Notes under the pieces: generated by a model | Databases searched by the model: none | Seen by the model: only the letters and a program-made list of their open reading frames with translations | What the model was told of the DNA's origin: nothing | Part shown: positions 32,954-41,561 of the stretch, one piece after another | How positions within the stretch are numbered: the first letter of the stretch is position 1 | Layout of the letters: the number at the start of each line of letters is the position of its first letter | Translations under genes and position numbers: made by a program | Assembly (NCBI RefSeq): GCF_008831305.1 | Contig: NZ_ML708611.1 | Location: forward strand, 248,001-312,000 | DNA length: 64,000 nt | DNA from: Kocuria coralli | Lineage (GTDB): Bacteria; Actinomycetota; Actinomycetes; Actinomycetales; Micrococcaceae | Reading direction: 5' to 3'

Positions 32954-34212
32954 GCCCGGTCCTCCTGTGCGGCGTCGTGGCCGGCGGAACCGGCCGGGGT
33001 CTCATCGTGGTCGGGGAGGAACGAGCTCTGGTAGTCCAGGTACCACTGGCGTTCCTCGTCCACCAGCGGATGTTCGGCGGCGTACGCGACGTCGAAGCGC
33101 TGCTCCAGGTCCTCCGGCCGGCCGGCCAGGATCTCCGTGCGCGTGGACTTGATCCACGCCGTCGTCTCCTCCTCCAGCTCGTCGAACCACTGCTGCCCGA
33201 CCCCGTATTCGCCCTCGAGCAGTGCCCGCGTGCGCAGAAGGGGGTCGCGGGCGGCCCAGCGCTGCTCCTCGGCAGTGCTCCGGTACTTCGTGGGATCGTC
33301 GGCCGTCGTATGCGCCCCCAGCCGGAAGGTCTCGGCCTCGATCATGACCGGGCCCCGGCCCTGCCGGGCCTCGGCCATGGCCCACCGGGTCACGGCCAGC
33401 ACGGCGAGCGGATCGTTCCCGTCGACCCTGACCCCTTCGAAGCCGTATCCGGCGGCACGCGCGGCCAGGGGGACGCGGGACTGCGTGGAGAACGGGACGG
33501 AGATCGCCCATTGGTTGTTCTGCACGAAGAACACGACGGGTGCGTCGTAGGACGCCGCGAAGACCATGGACTCGTGCACCTCGCCCTGGGTGGAGGAGCC
33601 GTCCCCGAAGTAGACCAGCACGGCCTCTTCCGCGGGTGCGGGTTCCCCGGCGTCCTCCGCGAGCCGCCGGTCCTGGTCGATGCCCATCGCGTATCCGACG
33701 GCGTGCGGGACCTGCGAGCCGAGCACGAGGGAGTAGACGTGGGTCCTGGTCTCCGAGGGCTTCCAGCTGGAGGCCTTGTGCCCGCGGAACTGGGACATCA
33801 TCTGGCCGGCGGGGATGCCGCGTTCCAGGATCACGGCGTGCTCGCGGTAGGAGGGGAACACGAAGTCCCGCTCACCGACCGCTCGCGCCGAGCCCACCTG
33901 TGCCGCCTCCTGGCCCCGTAGCGGCGGCCACAGCGCCATCTGCCCCTGCCGCTGCAGGGAAGTGGCCATCTCGTCCAGGCGGCGGGAACGCAGCATGGAA
34001 CGGTAGATCTGAGCGACGGCGTCGTCGTCCAGGTCCTCGACCCACGGCCCGAACCGGTCGTCCTGAAGTCTTCTGCCGTCTTGATCGAGCAGACGGACCA
34101 CCGGCAGAGCGCACTCCACGGTGGCCGGGTGCTCGCCGACACCTGCCGTCGCCCGGGCGTCCCGGGGGTCGGCTGTGCCCGGCTCGCCTGAGATGTTCTC
34201 AGTTGGTGTCAA
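32950..34212 (-). CDS. 2-oxoacid dehydrogenase E1 subunit alpha
   Basis: About 420 residues. The thiamine diphosphate motif GDGSSTQGEVHESMVFAASY leads to NNQWAISVP, and the phosphorylation-loop-like RLGAHTTADDPTKYR is present. Sequence style is closer to branched-chain alpha-keto acid dehydrogenase than to classical pyruvate dehydrogenase. A TTG start at 34212 is preferred since agggggA lies 7 bases before it on the minus strand; an ATG at 34269 in the same frame would add 19 residues. It follows the aminotransferase gene on the same strand, so amino acid transamination and keto-acid oxidation may be linked. Confidence 0.9.
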   Translation of the reverse strand: MTPTENISGEPGTADPRDARATAGVGEHPATVECALPVVRLLDQDGRRLQDDRFGPWVEDLDDDAVAQIYRSMLRSRRLDEMATSLQRQGQMALWPPLRGQEAAQVGSARAVGERDFVFPSYREHAVILERGIPAGQMMSQFRGHKASSWKPSETRTHVYSLVLGSQVPHAVGYAMGIDQDRRLAEDAGEPAPAEEAVLVYFGDGSSTQGEVHESMVFAASYDAPVVFFVQNNQWAISVPFSTQSRVPLAARAAGYGFEGVRVDGNDPLAVLAVTRWAMAEARQGRGPVMIEAETFRLGAHTTADDPTKYRSTAEEQRWAARDPLLRTRALLEGEYGVGQQWFDELEEETTAWIKSTRTEILAGRPEDLEQRFDVAYAAEHPLVDEERQWYLDYQSSFLPDHDETPAGSAGHDAAQEDRA

Positions 34213-34278
34213 AGGTGGGTCCCCCTGGCTTGAGCGACTGTTCGAGGCTGTTCCTGCTGCGGTCCGCATCCGTGAGGA

Positions 34279-35418
34279 TCAGCCGGCGGGCGCGCTGCCC
34301 AGTTCTTGATGCGAGCTTACGGGACGCTGCGGCAATGGTGAGAAGCTCGCGCAGACCGCCAGGAAGCGGTCGTTGGCCTCCGGCTCACCGATCGTGACCC
34401 GCACGCCCTCTCCCGGGAAGGCCCGGACCGACAGCGCCTGGGCGTCGCAGGCCTGCGCGAACCGCTCCGCGTCCGCCCCCAGGTCCAGCCAGACGAAGTT
34501 CGCCTGCGTGTCCGGCACCCAGCACCCCAGACGGGCCAGACCCGCCTGGACCCGCTCGCGTTCGGAGTTGATCCGCGCCACGCGCTCGGCCACCTGCTCG
34601 GGGTGCCGCAACGTCGCGATGGCCGCCGTCTGGGCCAGCTGGGTCACGGCGAAGGGCACGGTCACCTTGCACAGCTGCTCGGTGATCGCCTGCTGGGACA
34701 GGCTGTAGCCCACGCGCAGGCCGGCGAGGCCGTGGGCCTTGGAGAAGGTGCGGAGGGCGACGACATTGGGGTGCGCCTGATACGTGCGCACGCCGTCCGC
34801 CACATCGGGATCCGACTGGAACTCCCGGTAGGCCTCATCGAGCACGATCACGACGTCCTGCGGGACCCGCGCCACGAAATCCTCAACCGCCTCCTGGGAC
34901 AGCGACGGCCCGGTGGGGTTGTTGGGCGAGCACAGCAGGATCACCCGCGTGCGTTCCGTGACCGCGGCCAGCATCGCCTCCAGGTCGTGCGAGCCGTCGG
35001 GCCGGTTGGGCACCTGCACGTTGACGGCTCCGGCCGTGGTGACCACGATCGGGTAGGCCTCGAAGGAGCGCCAGGGGTAGACGACCTCATCGCCCACACC
35101 GTCGTCACCGGTGCCCGCGAACGCGGCCAGTATCTGGGAGAGGGCGCCCAGGCTGCCCGCGCCCGTGACGATGTCGCCGGCCGGCACCCCGAGCACGCGG
35201 GCGAGCTCGGCGCGCAACTGCACGGTGCCGGGATCCGGGTAGCGGTGCACCCCGGCGGCCGCCTCGATCAGTGCTTCGCGGGCCGCGGGAACGGGCCCCC
35301 AGGGGTTCTCGTTGGACGAGAGCTTGTACGGAGTCAGCCCCGCGACCTCGACAGGCGGCTTGCCGGCGGCATAGGAGGGCAAGGCGCTCAGAGCACTACG
35401 GGCACGGATCGGACTCAT
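34279..35418 (-). CDS. hisC: Histidinol-phosphate / aromatic amino acid aminotransferase
   Basis: A 379-residue class II fold-type I aminotransferase. It has KLSSNENPWGPVP, the PLP-contacting LCSPNNPTGP, VLDEAYREF and the Schiff-base Lys in RTFSKAHGLAGLRVGY. HisC and the related aromatic aminotransferase Pat cannot be told apart safely. Because this copy is outside a his operon and directly before a 2-oxoacid dehydrogenase operon, an aromatic or branched-chain role is as likely as histidine synthesis. TAGAGT 6 bases before the ATG suggests a leaderless mRNA. Confidence 0.88.
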   Translation of the reverse strand: MSPIRARSALSALPSYAAGKPPVEVAGLTPYKLSSNENPWGPVPAAREALIEAAAGVHRYPDPGTVQLRAELARVLGVPAGDIVTGAGSLGALSQILAAFAGTGDDGVGDEVVYPWRSFEAYPIVVTTAGAVNVQVPNRPDGSHDLEAMLAAVTERTRVILLCSPNNPTGPSLSQEAVEDFVARVPQDVVIVLDEAYREFQSDPDVADGVRTYQAHPNVVALRTFSKAHGLAGLRVGYSLSQQAITEQLCKVTVPFAVTQLAQTAAIATLRHPEQVAERVARINSERERVQAGLARLGCWVPDTQANFVWLDLGADAERFAQACDAQALSVRAFPGEGVRVTIGEPEANDRFLAVCASFSPLPQRPVSSHQELGSAPAG

Positions 35419-35424
35419 AGGCTC

Positions 35425-35430
35425 ACTCTA
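35425..35430 (-). promoter_or_regulatory. -10 box for leaderless aminotransferase mRNA
   Basis: On the minus strand TAGAGT is followed by 6 bases and the ATG at 35418; no ribosome-binding site is seen. Confidence 0.5.
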
Positions 35431-35517
35431 ACCGGCGCGGGGGCCTCCGCAGCGGTCATCGGATCCTTGGACACCGGGACCGGGAGGATGCCCGCCGAGG
35501 TGCGGGGAGGTGGAACA

Positions 35518-37047
35518 ATGGCGGTCATGGCTCAGACCCCTTCCGCTTCCAGTTCTGCCCCCGCCACGTCATCCGCCACGCCCTCCGCCGCCCAGCCGGG
35601 CGACCACGGCACGCCAGCGCTTCCCGAGCAGGGCTCACCGGACTCCGGTCGCGTCTCACTGGCCGGGGCCGAACCGGCGATCGCGCTCGGCGCCCTGGAC
35701 GGCCGCTATCGTCCGGTGGTCGCAGCCCTGGTGGACCACCTCTCGGAGGCGGCGCTGAATCGCAACCGGGTGCACGTCGAGGTCGAGTGGTTCATCCACC
35801 TGTGCCAGCGGCGGGCGCTTCCGGGGCTCGAGCCGCTGGATCAGGGCCAGATCGATGGCCTGCGCGGGATCGTGCTGGACTTCGACGCCGCGGCCGTGGC
35901 AGAGCTGGCGGAGATCGAAGCCGTCACCGTGCACGACGTCAAGGCCGTCGAGTACTTCATCGGCCGCCGCCTGCCCGCGCTGGGACTGGATCGCCTCAAG
36001 CCCCTGGTGCATTTCGCCTGCACCTCGGAGGACATCAACAATCTCGCCTATGCGGTGGGGATCCGCGACGCCGTCGCCCGGGTGTGGGCGCCTGCGGCGA
36101 GCGAGCTGGTCGACGGGATCGCAGCCCTGGCCCGGGAGTCGGCGGCGGTGCCGATGCTGTCGCGAACGCACGGCCAGCCGGCCACGCCGACCACGCTGGG
36201 CAAGGAGCTGGCGGTGTTCGTCCAGCGCCTGACCCGGCAGCTCGACCGCGTCCGATCGACCGGCTTCCTGGGCAAGATCAACGGTGCGACGGGCACGTAC
36301 GCGGCGCACATGGCCGCCGCCCCCGAGACCGACTGGCAGGAGATCTCCCGCAGCTTCGTCGAGGGGCTGGGCCTCACCTGGAACCCGCTGACCACCCAGA
36401 TCGAGTCCCACGACTGGCAGGCCGAGCTCTACGCGGACGTCGCCCGCTTCAACCGCATCCTGCACAACCTGTGCACGGACATCTGGGCCTACATCTCCAT
36501 CGGCTTCTTCCGCCAGGTGCCGGTCGAGGGGGCCACCGGCTCCTCCACCATGCCGCACAAGATCAATCCCATCCGCTTCGAGAACGCCGAGGCGAACCTG
36601 GAGATCTCCTGCTCCCTGCTGGACACCCTGGGAGCAACCCTCGTGACCTCCCGCTGGCAGCGGGACCTGACCGACTCGTCGTCCCAGCGCAATATCGGGA
36701 CGGCATTCGGGCACTCCCTCCTGGCGATCTCCAATGTCGCCAAGGGCATGAAACGGCTCAACGTGGCCGACGACGTCATGGCTGAGGAGCTGGACGCCAA
36801 CTGGGAGGTCCTGGGCGAGGCCGTTCAGACGGTCATGCGCGCCGAGGCCATCGCAGGCACGCAGGGCATGGACGATCCCTACGAACGCCTCAAGGAGCTC
36901 ACCCGCGGGCATCGCGTGGACCGGCAGCGCCTGCAGGAGTTCGTGAAGGGCCTCGGCCTGGGGCCGGCGGCCGAGCAGCGCCTGAGCGGCCTCACCCCCG
37001 CGACGTACACGGGTATCGCCGAAGAGCTGCTGAAGCATCTGCGCTAG
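35518..37047 (+). CDS. purB: Adenylosuccinate lyase
   Basis: A 509-residue fumarase-superfamily enzyme of purine synthesis. It has an extra N-terminal tail of about 45 residues rich in Ser, Ala and Pro. Family signatures are VHDVKAVEYFIG, HFACTSEDINNLAYA, LSRTHGQPATPTTLGKELA and the catalytic loop GSSTMPHKINPIRFENAEANL. It resembles the E. coli-type PurB more than the shorter Bacillus type. ggggagg 7 bases before the ATG at 35518 fixes the start; the ATG at 35527 is an alternative. A strong terminator follows. Confidence 0.95.
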   Translation: MAVMAQTPSASSSAPATSSATPSAAQPGDHGTPALPEQGSPDSGRVSLAGAEPAIALGALDGRYRPVVAALVDHLSEAALNRNRVHVEVEWFIHLCQRRALPGLEPLDQGQIDGLRGIVLDFDAAAVAELAEIEAVTVHDVKAVEYFIGRRLPALGLDRLKPLVHFACTSEDINNLAYAVGIRDAVARVWAPAASELVDGIAALARESAAVPMLSRTHGQPATPTTLGKELAVFVQRLTRQLDRVRSTGFLGKINGATGTYAAHMAAAPETDWQEISRSFVEGLGLTWNPLTTQIESHDWQAELYADVARFNRILHNLCTDIWAYISIGFFRQVPVEGATGSSTMPHKINPIRFENAEANLEISCSLLDTLGATLVTSRWQRDLTDSSSQRNIGTAFGHSLLAISNVAKGMKRLNVADDVMAEELDANWEVLGEAVQTVMRAEAIAGTQGMDDPYERLKELTRGHRVDRQRLQEFVKGLGLGPAAEQRLSGLTPATYTGIAEELLKHLR

Positions 37048-37054
37048 CCCGCCC

Positions 37055-37097
37055 GACGGCGACGGCCGGCGGGTCTCCCCCGCCGGCCGTCGCCGTC
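37055..37097. terminator. Two-way terminator between purB and the ApbE-like gene
   Basis: A perfect 19-base stem, 37055-37073 with 37079-37097, and a 5-base loop, 7 bases after the purB stop and followed by TTCC. It lies between convergent genes. Confidence 0.85.
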
Positions 37098-37147
37098 TTC
37101 CGCGCTGCTCCGGACCGGTTCACGGTCCACCGGCGCCAGGACTCCCC

Positions 37148-38056
37148 TCATCCGCTCCTGGGCACCCAGCCCGGCGTCCGCAACCGGTGCCGCGGTGCCG
37201 CCTCCCCGGGCGGCCCCACGAACTCCGCCTGTCCCCCGGCGTCGACGATGTGCTCGGAGATCCCGTCTCCCAGGCGCTCCGCCATGAGCCCGAAGGTCAG
37301 TGCCTGAACCGCATCCCCGGCACCGACCACGGCGCGCTCCCACCAGGGTGCCCAGGCGGCCTCCGCCGAGGTCCCGGGCGCGGGGCTCGGGACCTCCGTC
37401 GCGTCGCCTAGGGCCTCGTCCTGCGTCCCCGTGCGCGGACCGGAGTGGTCCAGGATGGCGAAGGACCTCAATCCGCATCGCAACGGCGAGTCCAGGACCG
37501 GCAGCGTCTCTTCAAGAGCCTCGCTGATCTCCCAGGCCGCGCCGACGGAGACGACCGCGAGGTCGACCACCACCGCGAGCGTGGCGGCGGGGTCTTCGCG
37601 GACCACCTGCGCCACGATCTCCTCCGCCGCCCAGGCGCAGCCGATGTCCCACAGGTCGAGGACCGTTCCTCGTCGCAGGTCGAGGCGGTGCTGATCCGCG
37701 TCGAAGCGGTAGGGCTCCACCGGCCCGAGGCCCGCGTGCCCCTGTCGTCCGTCCGTCAGGGCCATGCCGACCACGGGGTCCACGAGCCCCCCGCTCATCC
37801 GCGCGGCCTCCTGCGCTCGCCTCAGGATGGCCGTCAGGGCCGGGGAGGTCATGATGCTGACGTCGTCGTGAACGGCTCGGCTGTTGAGCAGCGCGATCTC
37901 CGAGTCGCAGCGGTCGTCCTGGACCGCCGAGGACAGGTCCTCGAGCACGCGGTCGGCCACACTGCACGCGACCAGCCGGGTCAGGGGGTCGATGGCATGA
38001 ACGACCCGCCCGGCCGACACGAGGCCACTGCCCCGGCGAACGGTAGAGATGGTCAT
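37148..38056 (-). CDS. ApbE-like FAD:protein FMN transferase homologue, divergent
   Basis: A 302-residue protein with the outline of ApbE, which attaches FMN to Thr of flavoproteins. Recognisable parts are DDRCDSEIALLNSRAV, GLVDPVVGMAL and AGDAVQALTFGLMAERLG. The usual GxxKG-type motif is replaced by LDLWDIGCAWAAEEI, so the key Lys is missing. There is no signal peptide. It may be an inactive or altered relative. The ATG at 38056 follows gagga. No membrane flavoprotein target lies nearby. Confidence 0.6.
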   Translation of the reverse strand: MTISTVRRGSGLVSAGRVVHAIDPLTRLVACSVADRVLEDLSSAVQDDRCDSEIALLNSRAVHDDVSIMTSPALTAILRRAQEAARMSGGLVDPVVGMALTDGRQGHAGLGPVEPYRFDADQHRLDLRRGTVLDLWDIGCAWAAEEIVAQVVREDPAATLAVVVDLAVVSVGAAWEISEALEETLPVLDSPLRCGLRSFAILDHSGPRTGTQDEALGDATEVPSPAPGTSAEAAWAPWWERAVVGAGDAVQALTFGLMAERLGDGISEHIVDAGGQAEFVGPPGEAAPRHRLRTPGWVPRSG

Positions 38057-38366
38057 CGGCAGTCCTCTTCGATGGGGGGGGTGAGGAATACGGGGAGCGA
38101 CGGGGGAGATGAGCGGCAGCGGCGCCCGGGAACACCTCACGTTCGGTTGCCCGGGCGGGCGGACGCAACGTCAGGTGCGAACATACCCAACTCGGAACTC
38201 CCTGTGAACCCTGGGGCCTATCGGACGGAGTGTGACGCGTTCATCCAGCAGATTCTCCCGCCACTACCGCCTGACCTGCACGGATGCATGAAAAGGAGCA
38301 TGAAGAGACCAGGAGGGCGGCGCCCATCGCACCACCCTCCTGAGACGGCGCACCGTCACCGGGACG
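38057..38366. other. Intergenic region between ecsC-like and apbE-like genes
   Basis: 310 bases. A weak terminator AGGAGGG (38311-38317) with CCCTCCT (38335-38341) follows the EcsC-like gene on the minus strand. I see no gene. The apbE-like promoter should lie near 38060-38200, but I cannot pick its boxes. Confidence 0.5.
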
Positions 38367-39188
38367 TCAGCGGGACTCCTCCGAGTCGGCCGCGGTCAGT
38401 TCGGCGGGAGCCTCCTCGGCCGCTCCGCCCTTGGACCGGCCGGATCCCCGGTCCTTGAACCTGGGAGCACGGTCGACCTCCGCCAGGACGGGAGGGAAGG
38501 CGGGCCCGAGTTCGCCGAAGGCCTCCTGCGTGGACTTCACGACCACGCGGGCGAGCGCGAAGTTCGCGCCGCCACCGACGACCGCACCGAGCCCGAACGG
38601 CAGGGCGCGGCCCAGGAAGGCGCCTGACTGCCGCTTGAGGAACCGCTTGATGAACAGGTTGGGCAGGGCCCGGCTGACCTTGAAGCCCTGGGATCCCCCG
38701 GAGCTCAGCATCAGGCCCCACTTGCTGTTCAGGCTGCTGGCCCGGGACCCGCTGGAGAGGACCTGCGTCATGAGCGCCTCGCCGTCCTCGCCGAGCATGA
38801 GCGCCATGACCATGGCCCGGGTCTTTTCCGGGTCGTCCGTGGAGACGCCGTGCAGCTCGGCGATGGACTGCGCGTACAACGCGGTCAGCTCCAGGTAGGC
38901 CCCCACCGAGGCGGCGGACACGCCCAGCGAGGCCATGGTGCCGATGCCCGGGACCATGGCGATGCCGCCGGTCGCGGCGCCACCGCCCGTCGTCGCCCGC
39001 ATGTAGTGCTTGGTCAGCCGCTTGGCGATCTGCTGCGGGGTCTCCTCGGGATGTTGACGGCGCATGCGCTTGACCCAGCGCAGTACGACGGGCCGCTGGA
39101 CTCTCAGCGTGGTGTCCATGAAGTTCTGCAGCGCAGGGGTGGGTCTGCCGTCGTCGTCGAACGCATGTTTGAGGGGGTTGAAAGCCAC
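38367..39188 (-). CDS. EcsC family protein
   Basis: A 273-residue protein. A central Gly-rich amphipathic hydrophobic stretch (GGGAATGGIAMVPGIGTMASLGVSA) and a second one (GAFLGRALPFGLGAVVGGGANFALAR) match the EcsC family, peripheral membrane proteins of unknown function. The tail from residue 245 is charged and probably disordered. The GTG start is fixed by gaggag 6 bases upstream on the minus strand. Context gives no hint of a role. Confidence 0.8.
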   Translation of the reverse strand: MAFNPLKHAFDDDGRPTPALQNFMDTTLRVQRPVVLRWVKRMRRQHPEETPQQIAKRLTKHYMRATTGGGAATGGIAMVPGIGTMASLGVSAASVGAYLELTALYAQSIAELHGVSTDDPEKTRAMVMALMLGEDGEALMTQVLSSGSRASSLNSKWGLMLSSGGSQGFKVSRALPNLFIKRFLKRQSGAFLGRALPFGLGAVVGGGANFALARVVVKSTQEAFGELGPAFPPVLAEVDRAPRFKDRGSGRSKGGAAEEAPAELTAADSEESR

Positions 39189-39331
39189 GAAGAACTCCTC
39201 ATCTTGAGATCACCGGATCAGCGACCGTCCATATGACCTTAGCCTCGCCGGGGAGCTCCTGAGATCTTCGGAGGTCGTGGGAGATCCCTGAAGAGCACGG
39301 GAGAGCATGGACGAGCGAAGTCCACCGTATG

Positions 39332-41314
39332 TCAGACTTGATCAGCAGGCTTGCCAGTTCGCGGCAAGCTGACCGGGGCATCCCATGACTCGAGCCGTCG
39401 CAGCAGGTCGGACTTCTTGGACAGGTGGCCCTCCATCCTCGAAAGGATGGAGTCCAGCGTGGATATCGCCCCGGGGATGAACGGTCCCTTGTTGAGCATC
39501 ACGCACTCCGCGCGCTGTCCCACCCCGGCGTCGGTGACCTCCGGCCGGGAGGGCAGGCCGGAGTGCGCCTGGGTTTCCAGCACCTGTGTCGCCCAGATCA
39601 CGGGAACGTGGGCGGCCTCGCACAGCCAGAGGATCTCCTCCTGCAGTTCCACCGTCCGTTCGAAGCCCGCCTCCACCGCCAGGTCCCCCCGGGCGATCAT
39701 CACCCCGCAGCCGGTCCTGCCGAGGAGCCGCATGAGCATACGGGGCAGGTTCTCGAACCCGCTGACGGTCTCGATCTTCAGGACGACGTCCAGCTCCGTC
39801 GCCCCCAAGGCCTCCAGGGCATCGAGCAGGTCCGAGACGTCCTCCGCCGAGCGGGCGAAGGAGAGCTGAACCATATCGGCGTGCTCCGCGATGAACGGGA
39901 GGTGCTCCCTGTCCTCGGCCGTGAGCGCGGACAGCCCGAGTTCCGTGTCCGGGAAGTTGAGCCCCTTCCCGGCCTTGAGGTCGGCTCCGGCCGGCTTGCA
40001 GCGGGTGACCTCAAGCTCCATGTGCTCCGCATCGATGGCGCGGATCACGGTGGATATCTTGCCGTCGTTGATCAGCACGCGCTGGCCGGGTGCGGCGTCG
40101 CCGAAGGCCTCGGGGAGAGTGCAGCCGATCCGGACGGGGTCGCCGGGCCGCACGGAGGCGGGGGCCGTATCCCGGGTCAGCGTCAGATGATCGCCCTGAT
40201 GGACGCGGAACGCCTGCTCGGTAGAGGGCAGGGTACCGACGAGAGCCTGGGTGCCGTCCTCCGCGGTGATGGGCAGCCCCGTGGCCAGGTACACGGTCTT
40301 GCGCGCCTCCGTGAGCATCCCGCCGTCCCGGCGCTCGACCACATGCAGTCTGCGCCGGGAACCCCGGGCGTCGCGTAGTGCGAGCGTCTCCCCTGGGCGG
40401 CGATCGATCAGCCACTGGGCGTCATCGACCGGGATCGCCGTGGCCTCGCCGGGGAGGTCTGCGGGGAGGTCTCCGAGGCTGCCGCCGGCGGGTGTCAGCC
40501 AGATCCTCGCCGGCCGGGTGACCCGGCCCTGCGGATCGCGGAGGGGCTTGAGCTTGCGCACCCGCGGGCCGGGCTCGATGGGTCCGGTGCGCAGCTTGGG
40601 CCCACCGAGATCCATGGCGATCTTGACCGGGCGGCCGGCGGCGCTCCCCGCGGCCTGCACGCTGGAGATCATCCGGGACCATTCCCGGGGACTGTCGTGG
40701 GCGCAGTTGATGCGGGCCACGTCCATGCCCGATGCCACGTACCGCTCGATCAGCTCCGGTTGCCCGGCAGCGGCGGAGGGCAGCGTGACCATGATGCGGG
40801 TACTGCGGTTGGTCCGCACGGGACCGAGCAGGCGGTCGGCGTTGTCCGCGAGCACCTTCGCGCCGGGAGCGGCCCGGCCGCGCTCCACACCCAGCGAGAC
40901 CTGCTGCGGTTGCTCGCCCTGCTCGCCCTCCTCGCCTCCGATGGCGCCGAGAGTGGCCGAGACCTGCAGAAGATGCTCCATCACGCCGGCCTCCATTCGG
41001 CCCAGCGACGAGACCCCCAGAGCCGACAGGCCGCGCTGCAGGTGCCGGATCTCCAGGCCGCGGATGGCCACGTAGTCCATCAAATTCAGCGCCGAGGGCC
41101 GATGGGGCAGATCCACCGCCATGATGGACGGCGCCGCCTGCCGCCTCACGGCGTTGAGGTGGTCGATCAGGCCACGCACCTCGACGTTGAGCCTGCGCGC
41201 CACGTCCGCGCGGACCCGGGCATCCGCAGCGGGATGCACCACAGCCACGTGCTGACCCGGGTCCGGGGCCTTTCCCGAGCCGACGGTGGCCGGCCGGTTC
41301 GACGGGGTGGTCAC
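39332..41314 (-). CDS. Pyruvate kinase-like protein with extra N-terminal domain
   Basis: A 660-residue protein. Residues 170-640 match the pyruvate kinase barrel: IMVTLPS, RINCAHDSP, KIAMDLGGPKLRTG, INDGKI, GLNFPDTELGLSALT, VVLKIETVSGFENL, GVMIARGDLAVEAGF and IWATQVLETQAHSGLPSRPEVTDA. The normal C-terminal regulatory domain is absent; it ends KSDLLRRLESW soon after the barrel. The first 165 residues are an unrelated, mostly helical domain. The B domain is enlarged. GTG start set by aggaggtgaggtcacc. Whether it makes pyruvate is not certain; a normal pyk probably exists elsewhere. Confidence 0.8.
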   Translation of the reverse strand: MTTPSNRPATVGSGKAPDPGQHVAVVHPAADARVRADVARRLNVEVRGLIDHLNAVRRQAAPSIMAVDLPHRPSALNLMDYVAIRGLEIRHLQRGLSALGVSSLGRMEAGVMEHLLQVSATLGAIGGEEGEQGEQPQQVSLGVERGRAAPGAKVLADNADRLLGPVRTNRSTRIMVTLPSAAAGQPELIERYVASGMDVARINCAHDSPREWSRMISSVQAAGSAAGRPVKIAMDLGGPKLRTGPIEPGPRVRKLKPLRDPQGRVTRPARIWLTPAGGSLGDLPADLPGEATAIPVDDAQWLIDRRPGETLALRDARGSRRRLHVVERRDGGMLTEARKTVYLATGLPITAEDGTQALVGTLPSTEQAFRVHQGDHLTLTRDTAPASVRPGDPVRIGCTLPEAFGDAAPGQRVLINDGKISTVIRAIDAEHMELEVTRCKPAGADLKAGKGLNFPDTELGLSALTAEDREHLPFIAEHADMVQLSFARSAEDVSDLLDALEALGATELDVVLKIETVSGFENLPRMLMRLLGRTGCGVMIARGDLAVEAGFERTVELQEEILWLCEAAHVPVIWATQVLETQAHSGLPSRPEVTDAGVGQRAECVMLNKGPFIPGAISTLDSILSRMEGHLSKKSDLLRRLESWDAPVSLPRTGKPADQV

Positions 41315-41401
41315 GGTGACCTCACCTCCTCGTTCCTCTGTCTCGGTTCTTCTGGCACGCTGGTCGCCGGCCCGTTCGTCCTCGCGCCGGCCGTGGAGAT
41401 G

Positions 41402-41466
41402 CCGGTCACCGAAATACCGGTGGTCGAGATACCGGTCTCAGGAAACAACCCGGTCTGGAACCCGGT
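41402..41466. repeat. Array of five CCGGT units in a divergent promoter region
   Basis: CCGGT occurs at 41402, 41417, 41432, 41450 and 41462. The first three are exactly 15 bases apart inside a repeat of the form GATrCCGGTnnnCGA. It lies between the divergent pyruvate kinase-like (start 41314) and spermidine synthase-like (start 41562) genes and may be a regulator-binding array. Confidence 0.6.
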
Positions 41467-41561
41467 TCTAGAGGAACAACTCCGGCCGTCCCGTTCTTTC
41501 CCGGCGGCCCGTCCCCGGCGGCGGGGGCCGCCGTCCGCATCACCACGATCGTGAGGTACCC

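Noticed and set aside
41402-41466. The CCGGT array as a CRISPR
   Set aside because: Units are only 5-9 bases, spaced about 15 bases, with no unique 30-base spacers and no cas genes.
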